Below are positions 10,955 to 23,177 of a stretch of DNA of 64,000 nt, piece by piece. This DNA is from Hevea brasiliensis (taxonomy: Eukaryota > Streptophyta > Magnoliopsida > Malpighiales > Euphorbiaceae), in contig NC_079493.1 in assembly GCF_030052815.1 (NCBI RefSeq), positions 125,684,394-125,748,393 of the forward strand, written 5' to 3'. Below the pieces are notes generated by a model. The model saw nothing but the letters and a program-made list of their open reading frames with translations, searched no databases and was not told the DNA's origin. The translations under genes and the position numbers were made by a program. Numbering within the stretch: position 1 is the stretch's first letter; each line of letters begins with the position of its first letter.

Positions 10955-13356
10955 TGTTATGACCTGATCCCATGGGCTGACATAAAGCCCCCAAGGCCCG
11001 TAGTAAGTCTTACTGTTCCTAAACCCATGACCAGACCCATAATTTAGGCCCAACATGCATATAAAAATAATTTAAATTAAAATATTATAATTTTATTTCG
11101 GACTAACTTAACCCAATAATTATCAGAAACTTAAATTAGTGGAGCCCAGCTCAACCCAGTTACATTATTTATAAATTGTTTAAGTATCATACAAATCTTT
11201 ATTTATTAATCTTAAGAATTTAAATTAACACGATTTCTAACAAGGTACATACTATTATTAACACATGCGGGGTTCTAGATTTTAAATTTAGAAAAATAAT
11301 AAAATAATTAAATAATCGACGTTAAACCTGCAAGGAAGAAAGCAAGTTGCTCTGTTAAAGAACTCCCCCTATAGCCTGGAAAAATAGGTGAATAGGAGTA
11401 AGCGTTCAACTCAGAAAGTAAAATACTAATTTTAACCACAATTTCTATAGCTATCTAAAGCTAATGCATCATAAGGAATGGAATGCAATATCATGATAAA
11501 TTTCATACAAATCACATTATAACAGTAAAAAGGTAATTTGGAGCACTCACACACTCAATACTACTTTCGCTTAATAAACTAAATGGGGGGTCCCAGTGAG
11601 TGTCTCTGAAGCCGTGTCTACCCTGACTTATCTATGAAGGACCGAGTCCCAGCGAGTGTCTCTCAAGCCGTGTCTACCTGTCTTGTCCATATCCAATACC
11701 ATACCACGTGCACGCCAACGCACGCACACTGCTCCAAATTACCACAAACAACATCCATGGCACTTCATCAATCATGAATGCAATATAAAACATACCTAGT
11801 GTTTAACTATATAGATACATATTTATAAGTGATGCATGGACATGCTTGAACATATAATAATATAAAAATTATAATTAAAATTAATATTTTACTTACAGTA
11901 CACTAGAGACGACAGTAGAGGTTGAGTGAAGGAAGATGGTTGACCCTGATCACCTACATAATTTTATTGTGAATTTATTTGTGCCAATTCAAATAAAAAT
12001 ATATTTAAAGAGGCAATCCTAATTTATGCTAAAAATTTGGTAGAGTTTCCCCTATACCTAGACCTACCCAACATGTAAAAAGATTCAAATAACACTTCTA
12101 AATTCTCAATTTTCACAATCATATCTCATCAATATTATATGGCCCCTCCTGGCCCTTCCAAATCAGACAATAGTCATAAACTTAAAAAATTACGTTTTAG
12201 TCCCTATAATTGATATTTTGTAAAAATCCACTCAAACAAGCTCTAAAAATTCTAAAATTTTACTCCGCGATTCTTAATAAAGTTATAAAGTTATCGCAAA
12301 AGGAATTGTAATTTTTTAATTACCCATGAATATTTTATTTAAGAATATTACTCAATTCCATAAGTCTTCAACAGCTAATATATTCTTAATTCAACCCAAT
12401 TCAATATTCACATATTTAAACATTTATTATTAAGCTTCAACCAATCATATAAAATTTAAATATCATAATCTCAGATAATCTTATATGCCTATATGCTAAA
12501 AATCTAACTAAAATCTATCTATATTTTTCAAAAATATTCTACAATCACTCAAAAATTCAACAAACACCATAGAATATATCCAAATAATTTTACTTTCATT
12601 ATATATTTTTCTTATAATTTTTTCTAATTTTTCCTGTTTAAGAAACACTGTATTTATGCTCCACAGACTGAGAAATAATGAAATAATCTTACCAAAACTT
12701 ATTTGTGTCTCAAAAATTCTAAAAATTTATGAGAAAGCCCCTAGAAGTTGAATCATCCCTAAAGCTCACAGGAGCTACCGCCAGAACCACCCGCACGGTG
12801 GCTAGTTGCCGGTCGCCTGCGACATCTGCCAAAATTGGTTACACCAAAATGTTCCTCTCCTTCTCCTGAGTCCATAGGTAGTCTTGGATCGTCGATCCAA
12901 CGGTTGTATTATCGAAAATCTTGTTGGAAAATCAAAAGAAGTCGATTTTGTCTTTCCTCGCCGGCGTCAGAAACGGGTACCAAATCCGGTGAGGATGGTC
13001 TTATCTGAAAGAGATCACTATTAGGAGTCCATAGCCTCTGGAATCACTCCAATTGGACGTCGGGATCGCCGGATACGAGCGTTCAAAGTTTTGGGACCCA
13101 TTTTTCTCTCTTCTGCCTTGCCGCCACTGCTACCGCCGCTGGAGGTCACTGGTGGTTGTTGTGCCGCCTAGGGTGTAGCCAGCTGGTGGGAGGGGTCACC
13201 GAAGCAAGAAAAGGGAGAGAGAGAGAGAGAGAGAGATGAGAGGGAGAGTGGTGGTGGTGGTGGTGGAAGAAAGAGAGGGAGAGAGATACACCCACTGCTA
13301 CAAGCCACTGTCACCTCCCAATTCTCTTTTTTTTTTTTTTTTTTTGAGTTGTTACA
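10955..13356 (-). mobile_element. probable solo LTR of a Ty3/gypsy element
   Basis: About 2.4 kb matches, block by block and in the same orientation, the LTR at 60509-63129. Shared blocks include the AAAGCCCCC.AGGC.CGTAGTAAG stretch near the left end, the GGTAATTTGGAGCACTCAC block (about 11530), the paired CCGTGTCTACC blocks (about 11600-11680), the CACGCCAACGCACGCA block (about 11710) and the ATGCTTGAACATATAATAATAT block (about 11850). It begins TGTTATGACC and ends GTTGTTACA, the TG...CA termini expected of an LTR. No gag-pol internal region, primer site or polypurine tract adjoins it, so it is most likely a solo LTR left by LTR-LTR recombination. Flanks (ttttt left, tattt right) are not a perfect 5-bp duplication, so the boundaries are approximate. 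A (GA)n run (13215-13236) and a (GTG)n run (13248-13266) lie near its right end. Confidence 0.78.
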
Positions 13357-14637
13357 TATTTTTTCCTTAAAAGTGATAAATGTTAAAAAAATATAATTAC
13401 TTTAATTAATAATTAAGATAATATATGCTAAATTCATGTATATAGGGTAATGAAAGATTAAGTGCGTAAATTAAGATGATTACATAATGATTCATATACC
13501 CAGAGATGCGTATAATGCATTTATTAAAGGGTGTAAAAATTAAAAATGAAATGAAAATGGAAATGAAATGAGTGATTTTGGAAATGAAGTAAATGTTTAT
13601 GATCTTGTTACCTTATCTGTCTTTTTTTATATCAAAACATAATTGCGAATAATAAGCAATAGGCATTTTATTTATTTATTTCACATAAATTTTCACATGA
13701 ACGTTTTAGGTATGAATCTATCATGAAATTAATTATCTGTTTTTAGAAGAAATCGAATCAGAAAGAAAAATTGGAAAACTAGTATGGAAAATGAAAATGT
13801 GAAATTAATAAATAAAATTCATTTTCAGTTACTTATAAGTATTTTAATTAAACATGTTTAAAATTTTAAATGTTTATAAGCTAAAATTAACTTATAAGTA
13901 TTAGGTGTTTATAAGCTGATTTTTATAAATTAAGTAAACACCCTCTTAGTCTACAACATTTATATGAACAAAATTTTTAGTAAAAATATTGAAAAAATAA
14001 ATTAATTAATTAAGAGTTCAAGTTGACTATTTTGAAAGGCTTTGTGCTTTTGTTTGATACTTGATGATAATTTTAAAAAATTTGAGTTTAACAGATGGAA
14101 GCCCTCAAATAAATAAAAGATGGCCAAGAATGAAAAACAAAGAAAAAAAATTCTGGCTAATGTTTTTTTTTTTTTTTTCTTTCTATCCTTTCCCAAGTAA
14201 TTAACATTAATTACATTAATCAATTGCAATTGGCACTAATTAATATGGTATTCGCCATAACTTTGAGTTAATCTTTGAAAGTCCATATCCCTATATGCAC
14301 ACACGCACAAATCAAGCGTTAACTAGCCAGCTAGCTACTCATGAACTAATCATGATCACCAGCAAGGGGACATGGCCTTCAGCTTTTCTTACTAACCTCA
14401 ACGCCAACTGGGCTTGGGAGATCACTTAATTATGGCCTTGCCATGCATAATCACTTAATTATGGCCTTGCCATGCATAATCACCCAAGGTTGCCATGCAT
14501 AATCACGCAAGGTTAACACCCAAAGTATGGCCAGTCTTCTTGTCCAGACTTTATCCATCATGAACTAAACATGCGAGACCCACATATATCTTGAGTCTTA
14601 ATCCATGATTAATAAGATGTAAATAAGAATTTCTATA
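13357..14637. other. AT-rich intergenic spacer
   Basis: No gene seen. AT-rich sequence with poly-T runs (about 14162-14179). Its right part includes a small tandem duplication (14422-14514) and the 3' flank of the MIZ1-like gene. Confidence 0.5.
14422..14514. repeat. 29-bp short tandem repeat
   Basis: A 29-bp unit (14422-14450) containing TTATGGCCTTGCCATGCATA is repeated perfectly at 14451-14479. A shortened third unit (14480-14502) and a partial fourth (14503-14514) follow, where TTAATTATGGCC is replaced by CCAAGG or GCAAGG. Confidence 0.85.
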
Positions 14638-15411
14638 TCAAATCCTAACAAAGAATATGGTAAGTTCTGGTCCACTGTTTCCATCAGGATTCATCATATA
14701 GTAAGTCTCTGAATCCTTAGACCCGATTACACGTTCGAAATGGGATCTCATGTACGTCAGTTCACCGTCCGGATGCTCAGTTCCGTCGTCCGGTAGCACA
14801 CCTGCCCCCATGGATATCACACGCAAGATTTGCATTACGATCAAATCTTCATCTGTTGGTTCTCTCTTCACCCCATATCCTGATTTTCTGCCATTACAAT
14901 ACATTGTCCAGATAGGTTCATCTACGATCTTGGTCTTCTCGTTTGGTTTCTTTTCGCATTCCAGGGCAATCCTCACCAACCCCATTCCCATATCTTGGAG
15001 GAGTTTTCCGGTGGATATTGTGAGTTCAAGCAAAAGAATAGGGAGGGAGCTTGGATTTTCTTGAATGGCTAGGTTAATCCTAGCTTTACGGTGGCCGAAT
15101 AAGGTTCCAGTCATGCGTGTCCCACCGTGGATGTGCCCGTCGTGGAGGCGGTTTCCGTGGAGTGATACAGGAATCTTGCAAGTGGGTGTTATGATAGGAA
15201 ATGACCGGAAAACTGCTCGGAAACGGCGGAAGAGCTTGGCAGACTTAGAAGGGCCTTTCTTGTTGGTTGGCTGTTGGAGGGAGATTGCTGGCCGAGGAGG
15301 AGATGGTGGTGATCTTGGAGATAAGGGCTCGGACTTGGATGAAAAGGGAGTGTGTTCCGGCGAGGATGGTGGCAATTGTAGTGATGGTGGTGTTGGGGAA
15401 GCGCTAGCCAT
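14638..15411 (-). CDS. MIZU-KUSSEI 1-like (MIZ1/DUF617) protein
   Basis: Intronless gene of 257 codons, matching the usual size and structure of plant MIZ1-domain proteins. The founding Arabidopsis member controls root hydrotropism; most paralogues are uncharacterised. The first about 60 residues are low-complexity and Pro/Ser-rich. A basic segment SAKLFRRFRAVFRSFPIITP (57-76) follows, then the domain core GTRMTGTLFGHRKARINLAI (97-116), LLLELTISTGKLLQ (126-139), MGLVRIALECEKK (143-155), WTMYCNGRKSGYG (168-180) and the C-terminal YMRSHFERVIGS (220-231). The start is set at the ATG 15409-15411 in strong context (ACCATGGC); the open frame upstream begins only with a TTG. No signal peptide is evident. 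It stands alone between a solo LTR and the LNK-like gene, with no sign of disruption. Confidence 0.9.
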   Translation of the reverse strand: MASASPTPPSLQLPPSSPEHTPFSSKSEPLSPRSPPSPPRPAISLQQPTNKKGPSKSAKLFRRFRAVFRSFPIITPTCKIPVSLHGNRLHDGHIHGGTRMTGTLFGHRKARINLAIQENPSSLPILLLELTISTGKLLQDMGMGLVRIALECEKKPNEKTKIVDEPIWTMYCNGRKSGYGVKREPTDEDLIVMQILRVISMGAGVLPDDGTEHPDGELTYMRSHFERVIGSKDSETYYMMNPDGNSGPELTIFFVRI

Positions 15412-17285
15412 GGTAGGTAGAGCCGTAGAGGGGAAGAGAAGGTGAGTGGGCAAAGTGTTCGATGGTCTAAATGAGCTAGCTTAGTAAGAGATGGTGGTGG
15501 GGTGAGATAAATAAGAAGAAAAAGAAGAAAGAGAAGGATATAAGAGTAGAGGCATGCACGTTGAGATTTGGCAAGAAAGAGAGAGGAAAAGAAAAAAGAA
15601 AGTTTTATTGTATTGTTTTAATTAGTACTGAATTATGGTTGAGAATTTGTTTAGTTAACCAAAGATAGATAAGAGAGAGTTGTGGTTAGTTTTAATTAAC
15701 TGTAGAATTCTGTAGCTTAATTTCTTGTCTCATGGCCATGGAGCCATTAAAATCCACTAAAATAGGTCAAATTCTGAGGGGAATTAGTGTTAATTAATTG
15801 CCCTTTTGGTCATAATGAAGATCCAGTTTCTCTGGTAAACTGTTGCAAAAACATTGCCAGCAAATTCACCCTCTTCCCTTCTGACTACACTCTGTTTTTG
15901 TTAATTAAGAAGAATAAAGTGTTAATCGTTTGTATAAACTGGTAAAATACACACATGTTTAAGAATCTATTAACCTCTAATCGGTTTTAGAGAAAAACTC
16001 CCCTTTCTTGTTTCTTCTGGCCATATAATTAATTAATTCCTGGTATTATTTTAAACAAACTCATCAACATCTTAAAATTGTCATTAATTAATTCTATTAT
16101 TTCAACTATTTAGTAATTTGGAATTTCATTAATATAAATACCTTTAGACTTGAGGTAGAAAGAAGATTTTTTTTTTTTTTTTAAGAAAAGAGAGAGAGAG
16201 AGAGAGAGAGAATTTAACAGGATCAAGAAGAGATGATTTTAGGTTTAAAAGAATAATTCCATGAAAATCATATTAGTTGGACCAGATTTGATTAAAATAT
16301 TTGTAGCCTTCCATCAAGTTGACCTTTCAGCTTTGACTTTGATATGTCCCGATTCCTGGGGATAGAACTTTCTTTCATTTCTTTTCAACTATCAGTATCA
16401 TCAGAGGGTAGGTAGTGAAAGCCAGCAACCTTCGACTGAATTTCCATGTCCTACAGGCCACACAGTGTACGGTGTGGATTGCATGTATGCCCTTCAATTT
16501 CAACCCCATTAAACAAGTAAAAGAACCCTATGGGTATTGCTATTACTTTATATATATATATATTGCCATATAATCTAAAATTTTTTTAATGATAAGTAAC
16601 AGTTGACATTCTTAAGGTGACGATTGCATTGAAGAAATTAAATTTAAAAGCACTGGGGAAAAATAAATTAAATAGAAAAGATTGATATAGTGAATTTTAA
16701 GAATTTTCTCAAATAAAAACCCAAAAGGCAATTTAGCCCCAAGAATGTGGCGCCAATTCATTGAAGCTTCAAGCTTGTATTTGTCAGTCAATGAGGTAAA
16801 ATTAACCCAGATAAGATTAAGAAACTAGTTTAGTGGTAAAATTAGCCAATATTGAGAGCTTGAAAAAAAAATAAAAATTCCAGATTCAAGTAATTAATGT
16901 TTTCACTTTGCTTTGCAATCTCATATTCTTATACCTTCAATCCTAAAGCTTACAATCAGCAGCAATCAACTCTAAGAAGATCTAGAACAATAAAGCCAGA
17001 TTTCAATTAAAAATACAAGTAACAGATGCACTATCATTTTTCTTGCAAGTTAATAAAATGGTCTATAGGCATCTTTCAAAATTGAGCTCAGTAGCAAGTC
17101 CTGTAGACTAGCATACCTACCTGCCAGCATAAAGAATCACTTGGAATATATACATTAAGAAGTGAAACGCATTCCAGAGAATTTCTCAAGCTTTCTTTTT
17201 GCTTGACACGGTACATATTTCATGGAACCTCAATGGTTGTTTCATTCTTCAAACAAACATCCCCAAAACATTACCATAAATTTTA
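15412..17285. other. spacer with the MIZ1-like promoter
   Basis: Upstream DNA of the MIZ1-like gene (minus strand), then AT-rich sequence reaching the 3' end of the LNK-like gene. It contains poly-T followed by an (AG)n microsatellite at 16190-16211 and a short (TA)n run near 16550. No gene or convincing regulatory motif seen. Confidence 0.45.
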
Positions 17286-18492
17286 TTACATCTTCTCCTC
17301 TGCTGGATTTCTTGAGATATACACATCTGGAATCGCCCTTGTTTGCAAGTATCCTGGACAGAGAATGGGAACCTGAGTATCACTTGAGAAATTTGGACCA
17401 TGAGGAAAATCATGGATTTGTTGTTGATTTGAGCTGTAGATAGATGATCTGGTTGCTTTGAGACTTTCCATTCTAGAACTTGCTAATGCTGAGACAGGAA
17501 AATCACGTACATTTAAGTCCATCTTGTTGAACATGAGATTTGCAATAGCCCTGTCAATGGTGTTGGTCTCCAATTCCATAGTTTTCTTTCCTCCAGGCCT
17601 GAATATAAAGTAGGCAAAACACATCTTTTAGTTCATGAACTTCACTTTTATTTGACCACTTTGCATCCCTGGACTTCTTTTTTCTTCTTTTTTTTTTTTT
17701 TTTTCATTTTGTCCTTTTTAACAAAAATTAAGAGAGTAATACAAGTGTTGTTTAAGGAGTGTGAGATAAGAAATCTATAATTAAAAAATTCTCTTTTTTC
17801 TCTCAAACAATCTCACGCATCTAAGTCTCCTCATCTGCTTCTCTCTCTAATGAGCAATTTTATGGTATTACCATGATCCCACGTGGACATATGTACATGA
17901 ATGGATATAATTTCTCCTCTCTAACACATGTAATAGGTAAAACCCTCTTTGTGAATCATATCCAAGCCCTCCATTTGAGAATTGAAGCCAAACTCTCCCT
18001 AGCCAAGCCCTCCTTTTGTGAATCAAAGCCAAGCCATAGCCAATATGTTCCCCCTAGCTATGTCTAGAGAAGACAAGGCCGTACAATACCTAGACAACTT
18101 CGTAGGATGCTAACATGCCAAGGGGAGGGGAATGGTGATACTAGAGCTTCGGGTCCCCTCTATCTCTCAAGCATGTGATTTTGGGTGGAGTTTTGAGTTC
18201 CCTCTCTCTTTCGATTTTTTAAGATCATTGAAGCCATTGATGCACATCTTCAGACAACAATGAATTGAAGATGTTTAAGCCTTTGATGTGAAAAATGTAA
18301 AATTTTAACTTTTCCTTTTTAAATTTTGCTTTGATTTGCTTAGATCATTGAATGATTTTAATTTTTTGACATGGTTTGTTTATTAGAGAGAGTGAGGATA
18401 TGTAGGAGACTATGATTTTGTAGGAGATAATGTGGAGGTTTGATTTGTAAGACATGATGTGGTTTGCAAGATAGAAGGTGATTTGCAGACAC

Positions 18493-18523
<31 letters not shown>

Positions 18524-21010
18524 CGGGGAGACAGACGAATGGGAGAGAACAATACTCGGGAAGAGAGGGGGGGAGGGGGGAGAAGCAAATTTTCTTCGTA
18601 TATTTTTTAACAGCGTTTAAGTCAATTTAATATTTTTTTTTATTAACTTCGTTAAAAAGATGATACAATATAAAAAAAAAAAATGGTATCCAGGGGCTCA
18701 ATGTCAAAACAAATAAAAGTCTAAAGATGCAAAATGATCAAATAAAATTATGAAGACTCAATAAAAAAAAATAAAAATTCAAGGACCTAAAGATGCATTT
18801 TGCCTATGAAGTATACATTTTAATCAATGTACAGCTCAGCTGCTAATGCAACAAGGACAAGGACACATAACTCGAACAGAAGAGGCTCAAATTAACCAAA
18901 TGGTAACCAATCAATAGGCTTGTATTTGCTTGAAAAATAACTAATAAGGGAACCTCCCTTTTGAATCATTGATGGAATTTGATTCTTGATACTAATAAAG
19001 AATCCTCATTGATGTGACATTTCAATAAAACTACTTGAGATGAAAATAAATTAGGTCAATACTATAGCCAAAAAGTTCAGGGCTACTACTGGAGCCTTCA
19101 TCCATGTACACAGACAAAATTAGTCTCTCTTCAAAGAAATTAAGGTAAGCAATAATCCAAAAATAAACCATTTTGGGCTCAAAACAAAATATCAGCATCA
19201 CATTTCCTTGGTTACCTATTTGGATTGCTAATCCACATCACAACCAACTCGCATGGAAAATCAGAACCACCTTAAAATATTGCCTTCAGGCAATCACAGC
19301 CTTGACATGCAAACAAGACAAAAAGAATAGAAAATAAGATAAATAAATGGCAAATAATACACAAGTACCTAATTTTCTCTTCTTGACCAGTCCATGCGGT
19401 AGTTCCCATGGAAAGATTTCCATTTTGGTTGTGTGTTACCACATGTTGCCTTGAGTTCTTGGCCAGACGGTAAAAGGCATCACGAAAGCAAATTCGAGTC
19501 TTCTCTGTCAACTGAAAAGATTAAAATGCAAAACTATATTAACATTTATGGGTTGCATATAAAGTAAACAGACTGCTTAGGTTGTTATACTGTTATTTAA
19601 TGTACCTGTGCCATCACCATTTCCAGCTCCTGTAAAACAGATTCTTCAAGAGATGTTTCCTCATCCTCATGTTCATTCATATTTTTATGCTCAGAAGGGG
19701 CCAAGACTTTGATTAACGGTTCCTTGAACAAAATCATGCATCTCGAAGAATTAAAACGGGTATAGTAATAAACACAATTGTAACAGAACTTAAATCCTAG
19801 TTTTGTTGCTAAAGTAGGATTAAACCAATTGTTACTGCCATGAGTACCAAACAGGTGGAAAATCTCACTTTTAATGATGGCCGATTCTTTCGCTCTGCAT
19901 TGGATGGAGTAAAGGGCAAAGCCGAAACTTTGCACTTCTCCTGATCTACTGAGGGAGAAAACACATGTGTTTTGAGATACTTAGAGCTTCCCATACTATA
20001 TGCTTCACTGGAAATACTTTGTGTATCTAACATTGTGTCTGTCGAGATATTATCATCTCTTACCATGTAATTTTGCAATTCAGGCTCAAAGCAAAATGAG
20101 CTGTGAATATTTTCTGTCCCAAGAGGATCTTCCATTAATGAACTCCTGAATTGATGGCCAAAAAAGAATGAGTGAAAAAGAGACGGGCAACATCATTCAA
20201 AAATGTAAAACATGTAACAAGTAGGGGAAAAAAAAAAAAAACTAGGAATTTCCATGGATACTGAATGGCTCTAGTATTTCAGGTGTAGCATTAAAGGTAC
20301 AGAAGATTGTCATATGATAAAGGTCACATAAAGAAAATGGGTGCCATCACCTCAACAACTAAATATATATGAGATCCATTTGTAGGATATTTTCTCAAAA
20401 TACATCTACCATTTTTGTGATGAAGGCAGCCATGTTCCATAATTAACGCAATCTCAGCAATGGCATAATTATACCATGCAAGAAAATTATTGAAGCACTC
20501 AATTTCCATGGGATGTTTGGGCTTGGCGCTAATAAAAATATATATATGACAGGCTAAAGCACTTCTGATGCTACACGATTTCCTACAGGCATTAAAAGTA
20601 TCTTAATCCCAGAAGTTATGCTTGTACAAGAATAGGTCATCCATCTGTTGGAATCCTGCAAGCCCATCAAGCTGGTAATCCAGCTGCTGGTCACAAGAAA
20701 GAGCAGTTTGGTGATGAATAGACTCCTCTGATGATATTCCCCCACCAATACTTGAACTAGATTGATCTTTATCATCATGGGCGGAACTCTCCATCTCAAC
20801 TTCATTGTTGGAGAGAATTTCACAATTGAAGTTGAGTTCTTCCTGATTCAATTTTGAATAAATAACAAAGCCTTTGTTAGGAAACCCGAAAGTTTCTGAC
20901 TCATTTATTCCCCATTTTGACCAATTTTCTGGTGATGGGAACCTGTCAGATATTTCTTCATCCTTTGGGACAACAAGGTCCTCAATAATGCTCCCAAAAT
21001 ACCAGTCCAT
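17286..21010 (-). CDS. LNK: LNK-like (night light-inducible, clock-regulated) protein
   Basis: Reconstructed CDS: 20628-21010, 19869-20145, 19606-19722, 19369-19511, 17286-17598 (minus). All junctions are GT-AG and the frame is continuous for 410 codons plus stop. The N-terminus MDWYFGSIIEDLVVPKDEE with PSPENWSKWG (about 26-35) resembles the LNK3/LNK4 branch of this plant family. A conserved block TRICFRDAFYRLAKNSRQ (264-281) and a C-terminal NTIDRAIANLMF (319-330) are also family-like. LNK proteins lack enzymatic domains; they bind RVE/CCA1-type MYB factors and co-activate evening clock genes in the nucleus. Length exceeds what I recall for LNK3/4 and is below LNK1/2, so the subgroup is uncertain. 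An acceptor just before the ATG (about 21022) and a donor near 21516 suggest a 5'-UTR intron. The last intron is about 1.77 kb. Two G-boxes lie upstream. Confidence 0.68.
18496..18523. repeat. (AG)n microsatellite in LNK-like intron 4
   Basis: About 14 AG units within the 1.77-kb last intron of the LNK-like gene. The intron sense strand therefore carries a (CT)n tract. Confidence 0.9.
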
Positions 21011-21270
21011 GATAAATTATCTGAGATAAGGAAAAGAAAATATATGAGAAAACAAAGATAAACAATAAGACAATCTCTGTGACAAATACCATGAAAATTT
21101 CAAATTATCGATTCATATTAAATAACCAAATAGATAAACCATACAAATAAGGATAAATGCTCAAAATTGTCTTATTAAACAATACAAGCCTGAGGAGTTT
21201 CAACTCTCTCAACAATATATCTTTTGTATTCCGCAAGGAAATAAAAGAATAAGCAGGTTTAATGATTTCA

Positions 21271-21304
21271 CAACTCCTTTCCTTTCCTTTCCTTTCCTTT
21301 CCTT
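21271..21304. repeat. (TTTCC)n pentanucleotide microsatellite
   Basis: Six to seven tandem copies of a TTTCC pentamer in the probable 5'-UTR intron of the LNK-like gene. Confidence 0.9.
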
Positions 21305-21865
21305 TTCCCTAACTCTTCCCACCAACCACACAATTCCCAAATAGACAGCGTGTTAAATCGTCAAAAGACAAAAAAAAAAAATGATATGCAAATTCATAAC
21401 CCACAAACCAGAGATTCAAACTTTTTAGTTACAATTTAAAATCAAGAAACAAGAATTAGATTTCCCAGTAAAATCAGTCATCAAAAGCTGAAAAAGGTGA
21501 AGGAAACAGCATACCTGGCAAGCTGCAGTTGCAAATTGATTAAGAAAACAATGAACAAGACCCAGAAGTTCAAACAGAGAAATGAAGCAAACCCAGATGA
21601 GAAAAACTGTCAGAAAGAGTAAACTTGGGGAGGTCAACAAGCAAGTTTAACTTTTATCTGTGCCGCTCTGGGTTTCTCAGGTCTGTTTATAGTATTTTAT
21701 TGATTTTATTAATTTTAATTTTAATAAAGAAATGTATATTTGGAAGAAGAGTCAAAGGGGAAACAAAAGAGAGTTTTGATAGAGAGAGAATGTGTTTGTG
21801 GCTGAGAACTCACGCTGAGATTTGTGGTGGAGAGCCCCCCATCAAAAAACGCAATCTTATTGGTC

Positions 21866-21871
21866 CACGTG
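21866..21871. promoter_or_regulatory. G-box CACGTG upstream of the LNK-like gene
   Basis: Perfect CACGTG palindrome, about 200 bases upstream of the likely first non-coding exon. G-boxes are bound by bHLH (PIF) and bZIP (HY5) factors, which would suit a light/clock gene. Occupancy is inference. Confidence 0.45.
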
Positions 21872-22036
21872 GTTTCACTGGACCCACGAATAAGAAATCA
21901 ATGGTCCAGAGATTTGGTTTGTGATGCCGCGCGCATGTGGATTGCTTATTTATTTTATACTCAATTTCTCGGTAATACCCCTTCGTTTGGATGAGGCCGT
22001 GAGCGTACCTGGCAGGATAATTTGGTCTTTTTATGA

Positions 22037-22042
22037 CACGTG
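22037..22042. promoter_or_regulatory. second G-box CACGTG upstream of the LNK-like gene
   Basis: CACGTG within GACACGTGGACGTGG, followed by a second ACGTGG core. It lies 171 bases upstream of the first G-box. No AAAATATCT evening element was found in this interval. Confidence 0.45.
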
Positions 22043-23150
22043 GACGTGGACGGTTGAGAAGGACTCGTGCACATCAGTTGCTGTTTAGAGATTTTCTGGG
22101 ACTAAAACATTATATGCGGATATGTTGTGAGACGTGGCGGAAGAAGAGAGAATCTAAGCGAGGTTAATTAGCCGAGTCGAAGGGCTACAAGTACACCTGG
22201 CTACGTTCGTGGCCTATATAATCTTAACCAACTAGAGGAGTGGGTTGTCAACCGTTTGGACTGCCACTACAGTTTGGTTCTAGTGTTATGGACAGTTTTG
22301 ATTTAATTTATCCATATTGAAATAATTCAATAATTAAAATATTTCCTAATTTTTTTCAAAATTTATAACTGAAATTAAATTAAATCATTAAATTGATAAA
22401 TCAATTTTAATTTTATTCAATTTAATATTTAAAAAAATTCATTGGTCAAATAAATCAATGTTTATGTTGCTAGTTAATTATATCTAAAATTTTTAATTTT
22501 AAATAATTTAATTATAATTTTTAAAATTAAAAATTTTTTATTTAAAATTTAAAAATAATTTTAAAAATTTTAATTTTTTACACTTAAATTATCATATAAC
22601 ATGTAATGTTATATATATATAAGTATCACAATTAATTACATGACATGAACCCTCAATATTTTTAGTCAAATCTAAATCACATGTACCATTTAATTAAGTC
22701 TAATTATCAACTGTCAATTATCATGAACAATGAAATGAAATGAGCCTTTAATTAATTATTTAGGTAAAGTTTACATCAAATATGATCATTTAATTAAGTT
22801 CAACTCAATTTATTAAGAAAAGTTTCATTTATTATATGTCCACATGCTGAACCAAACCAGAGCTTAATTAACAATTTAATACTAATACTTATTTTTATTT
22901 ATTTGTTTATTTAAATTGAATATTCATATTGAAATTTATAAAAAAAATTAATTAATATATATATAATTAAAATAATAAATATATGAATTTCTATATAAAT
23001 ATTTAATAAAAGTTGTTAAATTCATAATGAAAAATTTTAAATTTCGAGAAATAGTTATCATTTGATATAATTTCATAAAAAAAATTTTTTTTTCCTTAAT
23101 AAAAAAATTGATAAAATAAAAATAAAAAGAAAAGGGTGAAGACCTGAAGA
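22043..23150. other. AT-rich spacer between divergent genes
   Basis: Between the LNK-like promoter (minus) and the CFAP20 promoter (plus). After about 22260 it is very AT-rich. No gene seen. Confidence 0.5.
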
Positions 23151-23177
23151 TGGGCCTCAAGCCCAGAATGAAGCCCA
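23151..23177 (+). promoter_or_regulatory. cluster of Site II (TGGGCY) motifs upstream of CFAP20
   Basis: TGGGCC at 23151-23156, and AGCCCA (TGGGCT on the other strand) at 23160-23165 and 23172-23177, about 100 bases before the probable 5'-UTR exon. Two telo-box cores (TAGGGTTT) lie at 23297-23304 and 23367-23374 in the leader intron. Site II plus telo-box is a known promoter pairing of plant housekeeping genes active in dividing cells; TCP factors bind Site II. Binding here is inferred. Confidence 0.5.

Noticed and set aside
15065..15445. Plus-strand open frame of 126 codons opposite the MIZ1-like gene
   Set aside because: Shadow of the real minus-strand gene; Gly/Asp-rich complement of its Pro/Ser-rich N-terminus.
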